Origin: JAVBME01 sp031552765
GTDB lineage: Bacteria > Bacillota > Negativicutes > Acidaminococcales > JAISLQ01
DNA: 39,898 nt
Direction of reading: 5' to 3'
NCBI GenBank assembly: GCA_031552765.1
Contig: JAVBME010000045.1
Span: 1-39,898 of the forward strand
Part shown: positions 24,871 through 33,369 of the stretch, piece after piece
Numbering within the stretch: position 1 is the first letter of the stretch
Layout: each line of letters starts with the position of its first letter
Notes under the pieces: generated by a model
Seen by the model: only the letters and a program-made list of their open reading frames with translations
What the model was told of the DNA's origin: nothing
Database searches by the model: none
Made by a program: the position numbers and the translations under genes

Positions 24871-24909
24871 AAAAACGTCACTCTACGCATTGCGTAAAGT
24901 GACGTTTTT
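24871..24909. terminator. Intrinsic terminator (first of two)
   Basis: AAAAACGTCACT pairs with AGTGACGTTTTT (12-bp arms), with inner ACGC/GCGT. Because A-runs and T-runs flank both sides, it can work in either direction. It ends the sensor kinase gene at 24750 and could also stop minus-strand transcripts. Confidence 0.85.
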
Positions 24910-24920
24910 GTCTACAGTCT

Positions 24921-24966
24921 GAAGTCCCCCACTCCAATATGGAGTAGGGGACTTCTCTCTTTTTCT
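24921..24966 (+). terminator. Intrinsic terminator (second of two)
   Basis: GAAGTCCCCCACTCC pairs with GGAGTAGGGGACTTC (15-base arms, one mismatch) around AATAT, followed by TCTCTCTTTTTC. It lies only 11 bases after the first hairpin. Confidence 0.75.
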
Positions 24967-24981
24967 TTAGTTGCTCATCGC

Positions 24982-25059
24982 TTACTTTGGCTGCATTTTT
25001 AAATACTTGTTCCAGGCTCCTTTTACGACCCAAACACCATCCTGGTTGTATATCTCCAT
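24982..25059 (-). other. Possible 25-codon frame or remnant of a lost gene
   Basis: ATG to TAA encodes a peptide starting MEIYNQDGVWVVKG and ending with Lys. Its protein-like composition (Trp, Gly, Tyr) suggests a degraded coding sequence more than a random frame. No good ribosome site is seen upstream, and an in-frame stop lies two codons before the ATG. I cannot name a parent family. Confidence 0.25.
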
Positions 25060-25185
25060 AGTTTCTTAAATCACGCCTTTACTCTCGCTCAGCTGCTTTT
25101 ATCCAGATCCAATATATCGCAAATACATTTCTTTATCATATAATTCTAGACAATTTTTTCCCGATAATAAAGTATGCTTCTAGCA

Positions 25186-26574
25186 TTAGACATCCTCTCT
25201 GCTAAAGCTTCCATCGCACATTTCGCGGAAGGATTTGCGCAGCAGCACAAAGATGATCGCAGAAACAACGATATCTGCTATCGGACCAGCCCAAAGGACA
25301 GAAATAACCCCCCAATACTTTGGTAGAACGTAGGATAATGGCAAAATAAGTGCAATTCGGCGAGCAATGGGAATAATCATGGCCAGGAAAGGCCGGCCGA
25401 TGGATTGAAAAAAGCTGATTGAAACATCCTGAAAGGCAGATAGCATGATGGTTAACATCCACACTTTCAGTACCGCAATTCCGAATGTCATGAATCCGGG
25501 ATTATCGTCGCCGAAAATGAGCATGATCTGACCGGGAAAAATACGGGTAAATACCAGCACTACAGCGGAAAATGCAAGAGCCATCTTGAGTGCCGAAAAA
25601 TAGCATTCATGCACGCGGTCAAAATTGAGTGCGCCGCGGTTAAAAGCAATGATCGGCTGTGAACCAATACCGATCCCGGTGGTCACATTAGTCGAAAGAA
25701 TAACTACTTTTTGTGCAGCGCCCATTGCGGCGAATACTGCTTCTGCTCCCAAACTACTCATTGCACCGTAATAAATCAGCAAATTATTAATGATTAGAAT
25801 ATTGATGATCTGGCAACAATTAAGCGTTAGCGATGAAAGACCCAGTTTCATTACAATAACTGGTAGCTTGTCATGCAAACAGATATTTTTCCGTTCAAAC
25901 TTGAAGGTCTTTAGACGAGGAAGATAGGCAAGCACAACAATCGCTGAGAGCAATTGGCTGATAACAGTGGCGATGGCAGAACCCGCAATCCCCATATTAA
26001 AGCTAAATATAAATAAAGGCGTGAGAATTAAGTTGAGCGCACACCCTGCCATCATGGCCATCATTGCGTAGCGGGGATTGCCGTCCGCACGTATGATGGG
26101 GTTTATACCAGAAGTGAAAATGAGAAGTGGAATGCCAAGCAGGATGTATTTGGTATATTCCATAGCGTAAGGCAACATAGGATCGGTGCAGCCGGATATG
26201 TATAGTATCGACTCCATGAATATATAACCGCACGCTACGATAATGAGAGAGATGATGCCGAGCAGGATCACGCTTTGAGACGCTGCTTTGCTCGCTTCTT
26301 CTCTGCGTCCCGCCCCCAGGCTCGTAGCGATATAGGTAGCGGTGCCGTCGCCAATCCACAAGGCAAACCCCATTACAATAACATTGAGCGGAAATGCCGC
26401 ATTGATCGCAGCATTTCCTAGATAACCCACAGCATGACTGACGAAAACCTGGTCGGCCAGATTATATAAAGAGACAGTAAGCATGGAAAGAATAGTTGGT
26501 GTGGCAAATTTGAAAATGAGTTTATTGATATTTTTCGTACCAAGAATATTTGCCGCGACAATTTGCTGTGCCAA
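25186..26574 (-). CDS. MATE-family efflux transporter
   Basis: A 462-residue, twelve-helix protein with the two-fold repeat of MATE transporters. The N-terminal part has FATPTILSMLTVSLYNLADQ and IGDGTATYIATSLGAGRREE; the second half begins near residue 235 with LGLSSLTLNCCQIINI and later GIGSQPIIAFNRGA. It resembles the MepA/DinF side of the family and would expel a drug or metabolite with Na+ or H+ influx. The start is TTG at 26574, with GGGGGT about 8 bases before it. It is divergent from the glycyl radical gene cluster, and the 26575-26822 region between them carries two identical palindromes, which hints at shared control. Confidence 0.92.
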   Translation of the reverse strand: MAQQIVAANILGTKNINKLIFKFATPTILSMLTVSLYNLADQVFVSHAVGYLGNAAINAAFPLNVIVMGFALWIGDGTATYIATSLGAGRREEASKAASQSVILLGIISLIIVACGYIFMESILYISGCTDPMLPYAMEYTKYILLGIPLLIFTSGINPIIRADGNPRYAMMAMMAGCALNLILTPLFIFSFNMGIAGSAIATVISQLLSAIVVLAYLPRLKTFKFERKNICLHDKLPVIVMKLGLSSLTLNCCQIINILIINNLLIYYGAMSSLGAEAVFAAMGAAQKVVILSTNVTTGIGIGSQPIIAFNRGALNFDRVHECYFSALKMALAFSAVVLVFTRIFPGQIMLIFGDDNPGFMTFGIAVLKVWMLTIMLSAFQDVSISFFQSIGRPFLAMIIPIARRIALILPLSYVLPKYWGVISVLWAGPIADIVVSAIIFVLLRKSFREMCDGSFSREDV

Positions 26575-26658
26575 AAATCTTACCCCCTATACTTTTTGCT
26601 CATAATCACATTCTGACTATTAGAATATATTTTAAAACATCATAATAGTATGTCTTAA

Positions 26659-26671
26659 CTGCAATTTGCAG
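26659..26671. promoter_or_regulatory. Perfect palindromic operator, copy 1
   Basis: CTGCAA-T-TTGCAG is a perfect inverted repeat with one central base. An identical copy begins 47 bases on (26706-26718). Both lie between the divergent MATE and activase genes, 85-165 bases from either start. Confidence 0.6.
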
Positions 26672-26705
26672 ATTTTTCTGTTTTATCAAAAAAAAACGAA
26701 TATTC

Positions 26706-26718
26706 CTGCAATTTGCAG
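26706..26718. promoter_or_regulatory. Perfect palindromic operator, copy 2
   Basis: The same 13-base CTGCAATTTGCAG as at 26659-26671. A shorter match, GCAATTTG, occurs at 31995-32002 in the promoter region of the Crp/Fnr-type regulator, so that protein is a reasonable candidate to bind here. Confidence 0.6.
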
Positions 26719-26822
26719 TAAAAATCAAAGGGAGTTTTCTTTAAAGTGATATTAAATAGTTGATGTTTTTAACGCATTTATAAAGGGGCAATTTACTACC
26801 CCACACTATGGAGGTAATTGTA

Positions 26823-27740
26823 ATGGACTTAGCAGATAATGGCAGCCTAACGGGACAGGTCTTCAATATCCAACGCTATTCTACACATGACGGACCTGGC
26901 ATACGCACTACGGTTTTCCTGAAAGGATGTCCACTGCGCTGTTTCTGGTGCCAAAATCCCGAATCACAGAACATACAGCCGCTCCTCATGTTCCGAAATG
27001 ATCAATGCACATCATGCGGTCGGTGTATCGAAACATGTCCAAATCGAGCCAACAGTATTGTCAATGGCCGACTGGCAGTCGACCGTAAACGTTGCAGGGC
27101 TTGCGGCGCTTGCGCCAAACCTGGTATCTGCCTGTCAAGGACACGTAAAATCGAAGGCAAGACGATGACCGTAAATGAGGTCATGCATCAAGTTGTTAGC
27201 GATTACAACTTATATCAAAATTCAGGCGGCGGCATTACTGTTTCAGGTGGGGACTGTGAAGCACAGCCGGAATTTACTGCAGAGCTTTTGAAATCCGCCC
27301 ACAAAAATTTAATTAATACCTGTGTTGAAATTTCAGGAGCATTCCCTTGGGAAACCGTTAAGATGATTACAAGCCACGCTGATTATATACTCTATGATTT
27401 CAAATGCATGGATGACAAAAGACATAAAGAAGGTACAGGGGTATCCAATAAACGTATCTTGGAAAACGCGAAGAATTTGGTCAAAGAGAATAAGTGGATT
27501 CATTTCAGAACACCTCTTATCCCGGGTTTTAACGACAGTCCGGAAGACATCAAGGCAACTGCACAGTTCATACGAGATGAATTGGGGCTTAACCCTACCG
27601 CTCATCTGGAACTACTTGCTTATAATAATCTGGGCGAAGATAAATATTTGCGTCTGGGTGATACAGATATGCGCCCCAGCTATCAACGTCAGTCCGATGA
27701 ATATGTCAAAGAACTCAAAGAGCTTATCGCGTCATTTTGA
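26823..27740 (+). CDS. Glycyl radical enzyme activating enzyme (radical SAM)
   Basis: The N-terminus has the activase motif RYSTHDGPGIRTTVFLKGC, with the radical SAM cluster C36-x3-C40-x2-C43. A ferredoxin-like insert follows with C62, C65, C68, C72 and a second set C91, C94, C97, C103. The last spacing is Cys-x5-Cys instead of the usual x3, so the second auxiliary cluster may be altered. SGGDCEAQPEF (residues 141-151) is the SAM-binding GGE-like region, with Asp in place of the usual Glu. The ATG at 26823 is chosen because GGAGG lies 8 bases before it; the ATG at 26808 overlaps that site. It activates the downstream enzyme by placing the glycyl radical. Confidence 0.93.
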   Translation: MDLADNGSLTGQVFNIQRYSTHDGPGIRTTVFLKGCPLRCFWCQNPESQNIQPLLMFRNDQCTSCGRCIETCPNRANSIVNGRLAVDRKRCRACGACAKPGICLSRTRKIEGKTMTVNEVMHQVVSDYNLYQNSGGGITVSGGDCEAQPEFTAELLKSAHKNLINTCVEISGAFPWETVKMITSHADYILYDFKCMDDKRHKEGTGVSNKRILENAKNLVKENKWIHFRTPLIPGFNDSPEDIKATAQFIRDELGLNPTAHLELLAYNNLGEDKYLRLGDTDMRPSYQRQSDEYVKELKELIASF

Positions 27741-27895
27741 GTTTTGGCTAAAAATGTTTTATGTAGAAGGCAAAACACAAGATGAGTAATCGCAAAAAGA
27801 TTTGCATGACTTAAAGAAAGAAGGGAGAGATGGTAATAGGATAGGAAGCTTTGAGATTATAAACAATCAAATAAAATTTATGAGGTGAAAAAAAC
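27741..27895 (+). other. Spacer between activase and glycyl radical enzyme genes
   Basis: 155 bases with no gene. It contains several purine-rich stretches and ends with GAGGTG, the ribosome site of the next gene. I see no clear hairpin, so read-through from the activase gene is expected, possibly with an internal promoter. Confidence 0.4.
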
Positions 27896-30331
27896 ATGAA
27901 AAACACTCAGAAAATCCAGTACAAACAATATAATGAAAAGTCACGCGGAAATGTCATGTGGGATGCCTTGAACCCTTTGCGTTACAAACAAAGTATGTCT
28001 ATGGCGCGTGCTCAGATTTTGGTCGACGGCTATAAAGAAACCGAGGGTTATCATCCATTCCGCAGACGCGGTTATACTATTCGCAAAATTCTCCAAGAGA
28101 TGCCTATTCGTATTGATGATCATCAATTGCTTTGCGGCGACTTCAGCGCAAAACCGATGGGGCCTGAATTTTTCCCTGATCTGGCCGCTATGTGGATAGT
28201 GGACTATATCGACAATTATGGCGTCGAAGGCCGTAAAGGGTTCTTTAAATGGGAATCTGAGGAACAAATGGCGCAAGGAAAAGCTATCGGTGAGTATTTC
28301 AAAGATACAGGCGGCAAAGAAACCTGGCTCAAGTTCCTTGGGCCAGAACATGCCGAATTCGAAAATAAAATCGGTGAGGCCGGCTCTTGGATCGTGAACA
28401 CCGTTTCTGAGATGTTTGCCGAAAAGGCCTGGAACTGTCCCGATCTTGATCGTCTCATAAAAAAAGGCGTCCGCGGTTTAATTGAAGATATCGACGAACA
28501 GCTTAAAAACCACATGGTTATTACCTATGAAGACTATCGGCGCCATGAGTTCTGGCTTGGAGTTAAGGAAATGCTTTTGGGCGGTATCGACTATGCCCAT
28601 CGCTACCGCGACCTTGCTACCAAGATGGCTGCCAAAGAAAAAGATCCCGCTCGTAAGGCTGAACTGGAGGAGATGGCTCGCACCTGCAACCGTGTGCCGG
28701 AATATCCTGCTGAAACATTCCAGGAAGCGCTGCAATCGCTTTTCTTTGGGATATTGATGTGTTTCTATGACACCCGTACTTATGGAATGGGCTATGGTCG
28801 TATAGACCAAATAATGTATCCGCAATATAAAGATGACATTGCTAATGGCAAAATCGACTACGAGTATGCGGTTCAATTGTTTGAATGCTTCCGTGTTAAA
28901 GTTATGGGCAAGCGCCAGTTTTGGCCGGATGTTATGACTCCAAACCTGAGCAGTGAATCCCATTTCCATAATTGTGTAATTGGCGGCGTAGACCCAAAAA
29001 CCGGAAAAGACGCTACCAATGAACTATCATTCGCTTTTCTTGATGCAGCGGCACGTGTCAAGACTACGCATCCGACTATCTCTGTCCGTTGGCATACCCG
29101 GATCAATCCTAAATTTATGGAACGTGCGTTGGAAGTTGTAAAGATGGGCATGGGCTTTCCTGCTTTCTTTAATGACGAATCCAGCATCCAGTATTTGCTT
29201 GCCCGCGGCTACACTCTTGAGGAAGCGCGCAATTACGCCTTTGGCGGTTGTACACTGCACACGGTCCCCGGCAAGACCAGCTCGATCTGGCCACTGGTCA
29301 CGAGCTACGGCAGAATACTCGAGATTACTATGTACAATGGTTGGGACTATATTTCCAATTCGCAATTGGGGCCTAAAACTGGTGATTTCACCAAAATGAC
29401 CAGTTATGAAGAATTGGTAGCAGCCTATAAAGCGATGATAAAACACTGGGCCGATATTAGCACCGCAAGTGGCCGCGCTTGTAAACTCCAGCACGGTGAC
29501 AGCTTCCCAGACATTATGATGTCTGCCTTTACTGACGACTGTATAAAGCGTGGTCAGGTTTGTAGTTTAGGCGGCGCGGCGCACAAAGATAGCAGCATGT
29601 ATATCGTGCCGGTAGCCGTGCAGGACGTGGCTAATGAATTGTATGTAATTAAACATGGCATCTTCGGCGAGAATCCTATCTGCACTCCGAAGGAAATGCT
29701 TGACGCTATGCGGGCAGACTGGGTGGGTTACGAAGAACTGCGCGCCAAGTGTTTGGCGATGCCAAAATACGGCAATGATATACCGGAAGTAGATCAGCTA
29801 TTATCAGATGTATATGACTGGCTTAAAGAGATTTGGCACGCACAACCTGCTACAGACGGCGGCAGCTATGAAGTTTCCCCGCATTCTATCGGATTCCATG
29901 GCGGTACAGGCGCTAAGACTGGCGCACTTCCCTGCGGCCGTAAAGCCGGAACCTCCTTTGCCGATGGCGCAGTCTCGCCCGCACAAGGGACTGACATTAA
30001 TGGCCCGTCAGCTGTCATCAAGTCAGCCGGCAATATAGACCAGCACGATCTTTATGGTGTTCTGTTCAACATGAGATTTACTCCGACAACCCTAAAAGGC
30101 GAAGAAGGTACTGCAAACCTGGCTGCACTAATCAAGACCTATTTTAGCGATTATAAAGGCAAGCATATCCAATTCAATGTTCTAAACCGTGAAGAAATGA
30201 TTGCCGCGAAGAAGGAGCCGGAGAAATATACAGATCTTATGGTGCGCGTTGCAGGATACAGCGCCTACTGGACTGATTTGCCCAGTAATATCCAAGACGA
30301 GCTGATTGCCCGCTCGGAAAATGAATTCTAA
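27896..30331 (+). CDS. Glycyl radical enzyme of unresolved substrate (lyase/decarboxylase-like fold)
   Basis: 811 residues with the PFL-like N-terminal domain and a C-terminal glycyl radical domain whose RVAGYSAYW motif places the radical on G787. The thiyl Cys is C452 in AFGGCTLHTVPGK. Most dehydratases, decarboxylases and C-S/C-N lyases of the superfamily have Cys-x-Glu; here the residue two after Cys is Leu, followed by His. Other typical segments are HPTISVRWH (392-400), GFPAFFNDE (420-428) and GALPCGRKAGTSFADGA (676-692). No small subunit is encoded nearby. The activase upstream and the OFA-type transporter downstream suggest that the substrate is an imported carboxylate or similar anion. 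Arylacetate decarboxylases and X-succinate synthases are possible relatives, but I cannot assign one. Confidence 0.9.
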   Translation: MKNTQKIQYKQYNEKSRGNVMWDALNPLRYKQSMSMARAQILVDGYKETEGYHPFRRRGYTIRKILQEMPIRIDDHQLLCGDFSAKPMGPEFFPDLAAMWIVDYIDNYGVEGRKGFFKWESEEQMAQGKAIGEYFKDTGGKETWLKFLGPEHAEFENKIGEAGSWIVNTVSEMFAEKAWNCPDLDRLIKKGVRGLIEDIDEQLKNHMVITYEDYRRHEFWLGVKEMLLGGIDYAHRYRDLATKMAAKEKDPARKAELEEMARTCNRVPEYPAETFQEALQSLFFGILMCFYDTRTYGMGYGRIDQIMYPQYKDDIANGKIDYEYAVQLFECFRVKVMGKRQFWPDVMTPNLSSESHFHNCVIGGVDPKTGKDATNELSFAFLDAAARVKTTHPTISVRWHTRINPKFMERALEVVKMGMGFPAFFNDESSIQYLLARGYTLEEARNYAFGGCTLHTVPGKTSSIWPLVTSYGRILEITMYNGWDYISNSQLGPKTGDFTKMTSYEELVAAYKAMIKHWADISTASGRACKLQHGDSFPDIMMSAFTDDCIKRGQVCSLGGAAHKDSSMYIVPVAVQDVANELYVIKHGIFGENPICTPKEMLDAMRADWVGYEELRAKCLAMPKYGNDIPEVDQLLSDVYDWLKEIWHAQPATDGGSYEVSPHSIGFHGGTGAKTGALPCGRKAGTSFADGAVSPAQGTDINGPSAVIKSAGNIDQHDLYGVLFNMRFTPTTLKGEEGTANLAALIKTYFSDYKGKHIQFNVLNREEMIAAKKEPEKYTDLMVRVAGYSAYWTDLPSNIQDELIARSENEF

Positions 30332-30358
30332 AAAGAATATAATGAAAAAATATCCATA

Positions 30359-30401
30359 AAAAAAAGGGGTGCAGTTCAAATTTGGATGGTACCCCTTTTT
30401 T
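30359..30401 (+). terminator. Hairpin between glycyl radical enzyme and transporter genes
   Basis: AAAAAGGGGT (30361-30370) pairs perfectly with ACCCCTTTTT (30391-30400) around a 20-base loop, ending in a T-run. It lies 29 bases after the enzyme stop and 28 before the transporter start. It can act as a partial terminator or as a 3' stabiliser of the enzyme mRNA, lowering transporter expression. Confidence 0.75.
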
Positions 30402-30428
30402 AAATAATATAGGGAGGACGTAAGCAGC

Positions 30429-31748
30429 ATGGACAATCAAAACGCAAAAGGTATGTCCTATAGTGTCATAGCCGCAGCATGGCTCGCCGTATTTTGCCTG
30501 TTTGGCTACCGTGCTACATTTGCAGTATTATCCGGGCCAATGGCCTCGACGATGAAATGGACTGGAGCGGAGGTTTCATTAGGATACTCCTTGATGATGT
30601 CAATTTACGCGATTACTGCATTCTTCAGTGGCATGATTATCGATAAATGGGGAACTAAGCCGGTATATGCAACTGCTGCTATATTCAGCATGCTCGGTTT
30701 TTATCTTACCAGCCGAGTAGACAGTCTATTTGCATATTATGCCTGCTACTCGATTTTTGCAGGTATTGGCACCGGGATGCTTTGGGTATCTTCTACCATA
30801 TCTGTACGAAAATGGTTTGTCGGCAAACATTATGCAAAGATGTGGGGCATAGCATTTGCCGGCGCTCCTATGGCACAAGTTTTGCTCAGTTTGGGCGTCA
30901 AACCTCTGCTGGTGCAAAATGCGTCTCAATGGCGAGATGCTATGAATTATTTGTCTTGGATAACACTGGTTTTGTTACTTATAGCTGCTATACTTGCCAA
31001 AAAAAATCCGGAACAATACGATATAACACCGTTTGGCGCAGTTCCGGCGTCTACTGGCGCTACTGAAAAACCAGAGCACGTCTGGGGTGTTGGCGAAGCG
31101 TTCGGCACCCCTGCCATATGGGGCGCAGTCTTAGCTTTTCTGACAAGTATGGTCGCAGAGTTTTTGATCTGGACACAAGTTGTACGTTATTGGACCAAAG
31201 ACTTAAGTTTGTCGTTGGATTCGGCGACTAATCTATATGTGGCTATCGGCATTGCCGGCATATTTACCATGCCTTTGATGGGTATTGTGGCAGACAAAAT
31301 GGTAGGATATCTCGGTAATGAAGTTAAGGGACGTAAAACAATGCTAGTGTTTGCCCCGTTAGTTGGAGTATTGGCATGTGTATTGCTGCTGAATATGGAC
31401 GCTAGTTCCGAATTGCTCGGAACTATAGTCTGCATCTTTTTTGCAATCTATTGGGCGATTGAGCCAGGGGGCGTTGTCGGCTATTCCGGCGCTATCTATG
31501 GACGGGTCAGCCTCGGCAAGATATGGGGCACCGCCACTTTAATCGTCATGGGAATCGGCCCGGCTTTGGGAAGTTACATGGGCGGATACTTGGCCGATAC
31601 TTCCGGCAATTTCACAACATCAATTCAATTTGCCATGGCCGCTTTTGCAGCATCGGCAATTATCGCTTTCTTCTTGCCGATGTCGGCAACTGCAAAAGTC
31701 ACTGCCCAAAAAAATCCCGGCCTCATACCGGAGAATAAAACTATTTAA
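30429..31748 (+). CDS. MFS transporter, oxalate/formate antiporter (OFA) type
   Basis: A 439-residue, twelve-helix protein with MFS loop motifs GMIIDKWGTKPVY (between helices 2 and 3) and GIVADKMVGYLG (8-9), and the OFA-like region IFAGIGTGMLWVSST. Family members exchange or import small carboxylates. GGGAGG lies about 10 bases before the ATG. Coming directly after a glycyl radical enzyme, it most likely imports that enzyme's substrate or exports its product. Confidence 0.88.
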   Translation: MDNQNAKGMSYSVIAAAWLAVFCLFGYRATFAVLSGPMASTMKWTGAEVSLGYSLMMSIYAITAFFSGMIIDKWGTKPVYATAAIFSMLGFYLTSRVDSLFAYYACYSIFAGIGTGMLWVSSTISVRKWFVGKHYAKMWGIAFAGAPMAQVLLSLGVKPLLVQNASQWRDAMNYLSWITLVLLLIAAILAKKNPEQYDITPFGAVPASTGATEKPEHVWGVGEAFGTPAIWGAVLAFLTSMVAEFLIWTQVVRYWTKDLSLSLDSATNLYVAIGIAGIFTMPLMGIVADKMVGYLGNEVKGRKTMLVFAPLVGVLACVLLLNMDASSELLGTIVCIFFAIYWAIEPGGVVGYSGAIYGRVSLGKIWGTATLIVMGIGPALGSYMGGYLADTSGNFTTSIQFAMAAFAASAIIAFFLPMSATAKVTAQKNPGLIPENKTI

Positions 31749-31777
31749 CAATTTGTTTTAAAATTTGTTAATATATG

Positions 31778-31825
31778 GAGGATGCTCATTATAACTATTA
31801 ATAATGACCATCCTCGCTTGTTTTT
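31778..31825 (+). terminator. Intrinsic terminator of the glycyl radical cluster
   Basis: GAGGATG-C-TCATTAT pairs with ATAATGA-C-CATCCTC (14 paired bases plus one mismatch) and is followed by GCTTGTTTTT. Confidence 0.85.
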
Positions 31826-31994
31826 ATGTGGCGCCAACTAAAAGACATTATGAAAAACATTGTATCATTTTCAGACTATGCCAAACCGCTTAGCAACACT
31901 CAGGTGTTGCACTCTGTCCGAGGTTTTATATTTTAAAAGCAAAAAAAGATAGTCGTATCTGAGTAATACACAATAGTCTGAAAGATGACATTAT

Positions 31995-32037
31995 GCAATT
32001 TGTCCTGTCAAATATATTAGTATAACCTAGTTATAAT
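31995..32037 (+). promoter_or_regulatory. Regulator promoter with half-operator
   Basis: GCAATTTG (31995-32002) equals the core of the two 13-base palindromes at 26659 and 26706. TATAAT at 32032-32037 is a good -10 box, 35 bases before the ATG; the -35 region is weak, as expected for an activated or autoregulated promoter. Confidence 0.4.
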
Positions 32038-32071
32038 TACTTTTTATAATAACTTGAGAGAGTGAACGATT

Positions 32072-32743
32072 ATGAATGACTTGACGGCAGAAATTTTGAA
32101 AAAAAGCATTTATGATTTCTTATCAGATGAACAACTCAATAAAGTATCTATGGTAAATATGAAAAAAAATATTGTTTTCATTCCTGCAATAGCTCAGCAA
32201 AATATTGATCTTTACTATATCTTACAAGGAAGAGTAGAGGTCATTTCACAATCTTATAATGGCCGCCGTTTTCTAATTGATGCCCTGGGTCCAGGCGAAT
32301 TTGCCGGAAAATTTTCCCAAATGCGCAATAAAAATTTTTACTGTGAAATAAAAACAAATACGCCGTGTAATTTGCTAAAGCTTAACGAGATAAAAAATGA
32401 ACTTATGAATGATGAGCGTTTTTTGCTTTTCTTTTATACTAAAACGTCAAATCGAATTTACGAAATGTATAAAATATCAATGGCGAGAACGCTTTTTTCT
32501 TATGAAGAGATATTAGCCTATAATCTGCTAAATATAGCGGATGAGGCCGGATTTATCGGTGATACGGATACGAATATTTGCTTAAAAACTAACATCAGCG
32601 AGAGACAATATTACTATATTATGAAAAAACTGGAAAATAATCGTATTATTTCCCAAGAAAAAAAAGGAATGTATATCCTTGACACGACCGGCATAAAGAC
32701 CATAGCGGCTAATGTCATAAAATTTATGACAAATCATATTTAA
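32072..32743 (+). CDS. Crp/Fnr-family transcriptional regulator
   Basis: An N-terminal cyclic-nucleotide-binding-like beta barrel (about residues 20-115, with YYILQGRVEVISQSYNGRRF and LGPGEFAGKFSQM) is followed by the dimer helix and a C-terminal winged helix (about 150-215, NISERQYYYIMKKLENNRII as recognition helix region). The N-terminal Cys set of Fnr is absent and the cAMP pocket residues are not obvious, so it resembles the YeiL-like or metabolite-sensing members. GAGAGAG precedes the ATG. It probably controls the adjacent glycyl radical cluster. Confidence 0.85.
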   Translation: MNDLTAEILKKSIYDFLSDEQLNKVSMVNMKKNIVFIPAIAQQNIDLYYILQGRVEVISQSYNGRRFLIDALGPGEFAGKFSQMRNKNFYCEIKTNTPCNLLKLNEIKNELMNDERFLLFFYTKTSNRIYEMYKISMARTLFSYEEILAYNLLNIADEAGFIGDTDTNICLKTNISERQYYYIMKKLENNRIISQEKKGMYILDTTGIKTIAANVIKFMTNHI

Positions 32744-33369
32744 CAGCTTAATAATATAAGTATAGGCTGGGAAATAAAAATATACTGTAGTTACTACATC
32801 CACACAAACATTTTTGTTTATTTTGTCGAAACTAGATCACGAGCATTTGAAAATTTTCTGCCCTTGGAAGAAGACCGAAAATATTTTTACCTGTATACTC
32901 TGTCTGGCAGGCGTTATTAGGATAAATATGATAATGTTAGTATGCTTCTTCATCCTTAGATAAAACATGCATTATATACGGTTTAAAAAAGATTTTTGCT
33001 CTTTCTTTTCATAAAAGGCAAAAAGAAAACTTTGATGTACACGGCTACTATTAAATAGGCATATCAATTATCGCAGTATATCTCTTTGCATTTTAGACAA
33101 AAAATAATTTTTTATTTATTTTTTAGACAAGAAAAAAATTTCGAATTTATGTTATTATTCTTATAATTTTGTAACTAAAAAATTTGTTTGCCAATATATG
33201 TTTTTTGACATAGAATTACTGATAAGTAGAGGAATACACAGGTAAAACATCGATTGGTATTGATTATCTTTTCAAAATAAATTTAAAATGCCATAATCTG
33301 ACATCACTTAAAATAATTAAATTTATATATATTGGGCTATCGGAAAATGTAGTAAAGGAGACAAAGCAT
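32744..33369. other. Long AT-rich gene-free region
   Basis: 626 bases with no credible gene. Visible are a direct repeat TTTAGACAA-AAAA (about 33092 and 33122), a long poly-A/T tract around 33100-33140, TTGACA at 33206-33211 with no clear -10 box, and AAAGGAG before the chemotaxis gene. It may hold a regulatory RNA or a remnant, but I see no specific fold. Confidence 0.4.

Larger units (their letters stand above)
24751..25185. other. Intergenic region with two terminators and an orphan reading-frame remnant
   Basis: 435 bases without a clear gene. It holds two strong back-to-back hairpins (24871-24909 and 24921-24966) and a very short minus-strand frame (24982-25059). The remainder, up to the MATE stop, is AT-rich with no feature I can name. 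Confidence 0.6.
31749..32071. other. Terminator of the transporter gene and promoter region of the regulator
   Basis: 323 bases: a strong hairpin terminator at 31778-31825, then a stretch with an imperfect inverted repeat around 31900 (AACACTCAGGTGTT), the partial operator match GCAATTTG at 31995-32002 and a TATAAT box at 32032-32037. No gene is seen. Confidence 0.6.

Noticed and set aside
27896..30331. Naming the glycyl radical enzyme as choline lyase, isethionate lyase or hydroxyproline dehydratase
   Set aside because: These enzymes have Cys-x-Glu in the active site and characteristic neighbours (microcompartment, sulfite or proline genes) that are not present here.
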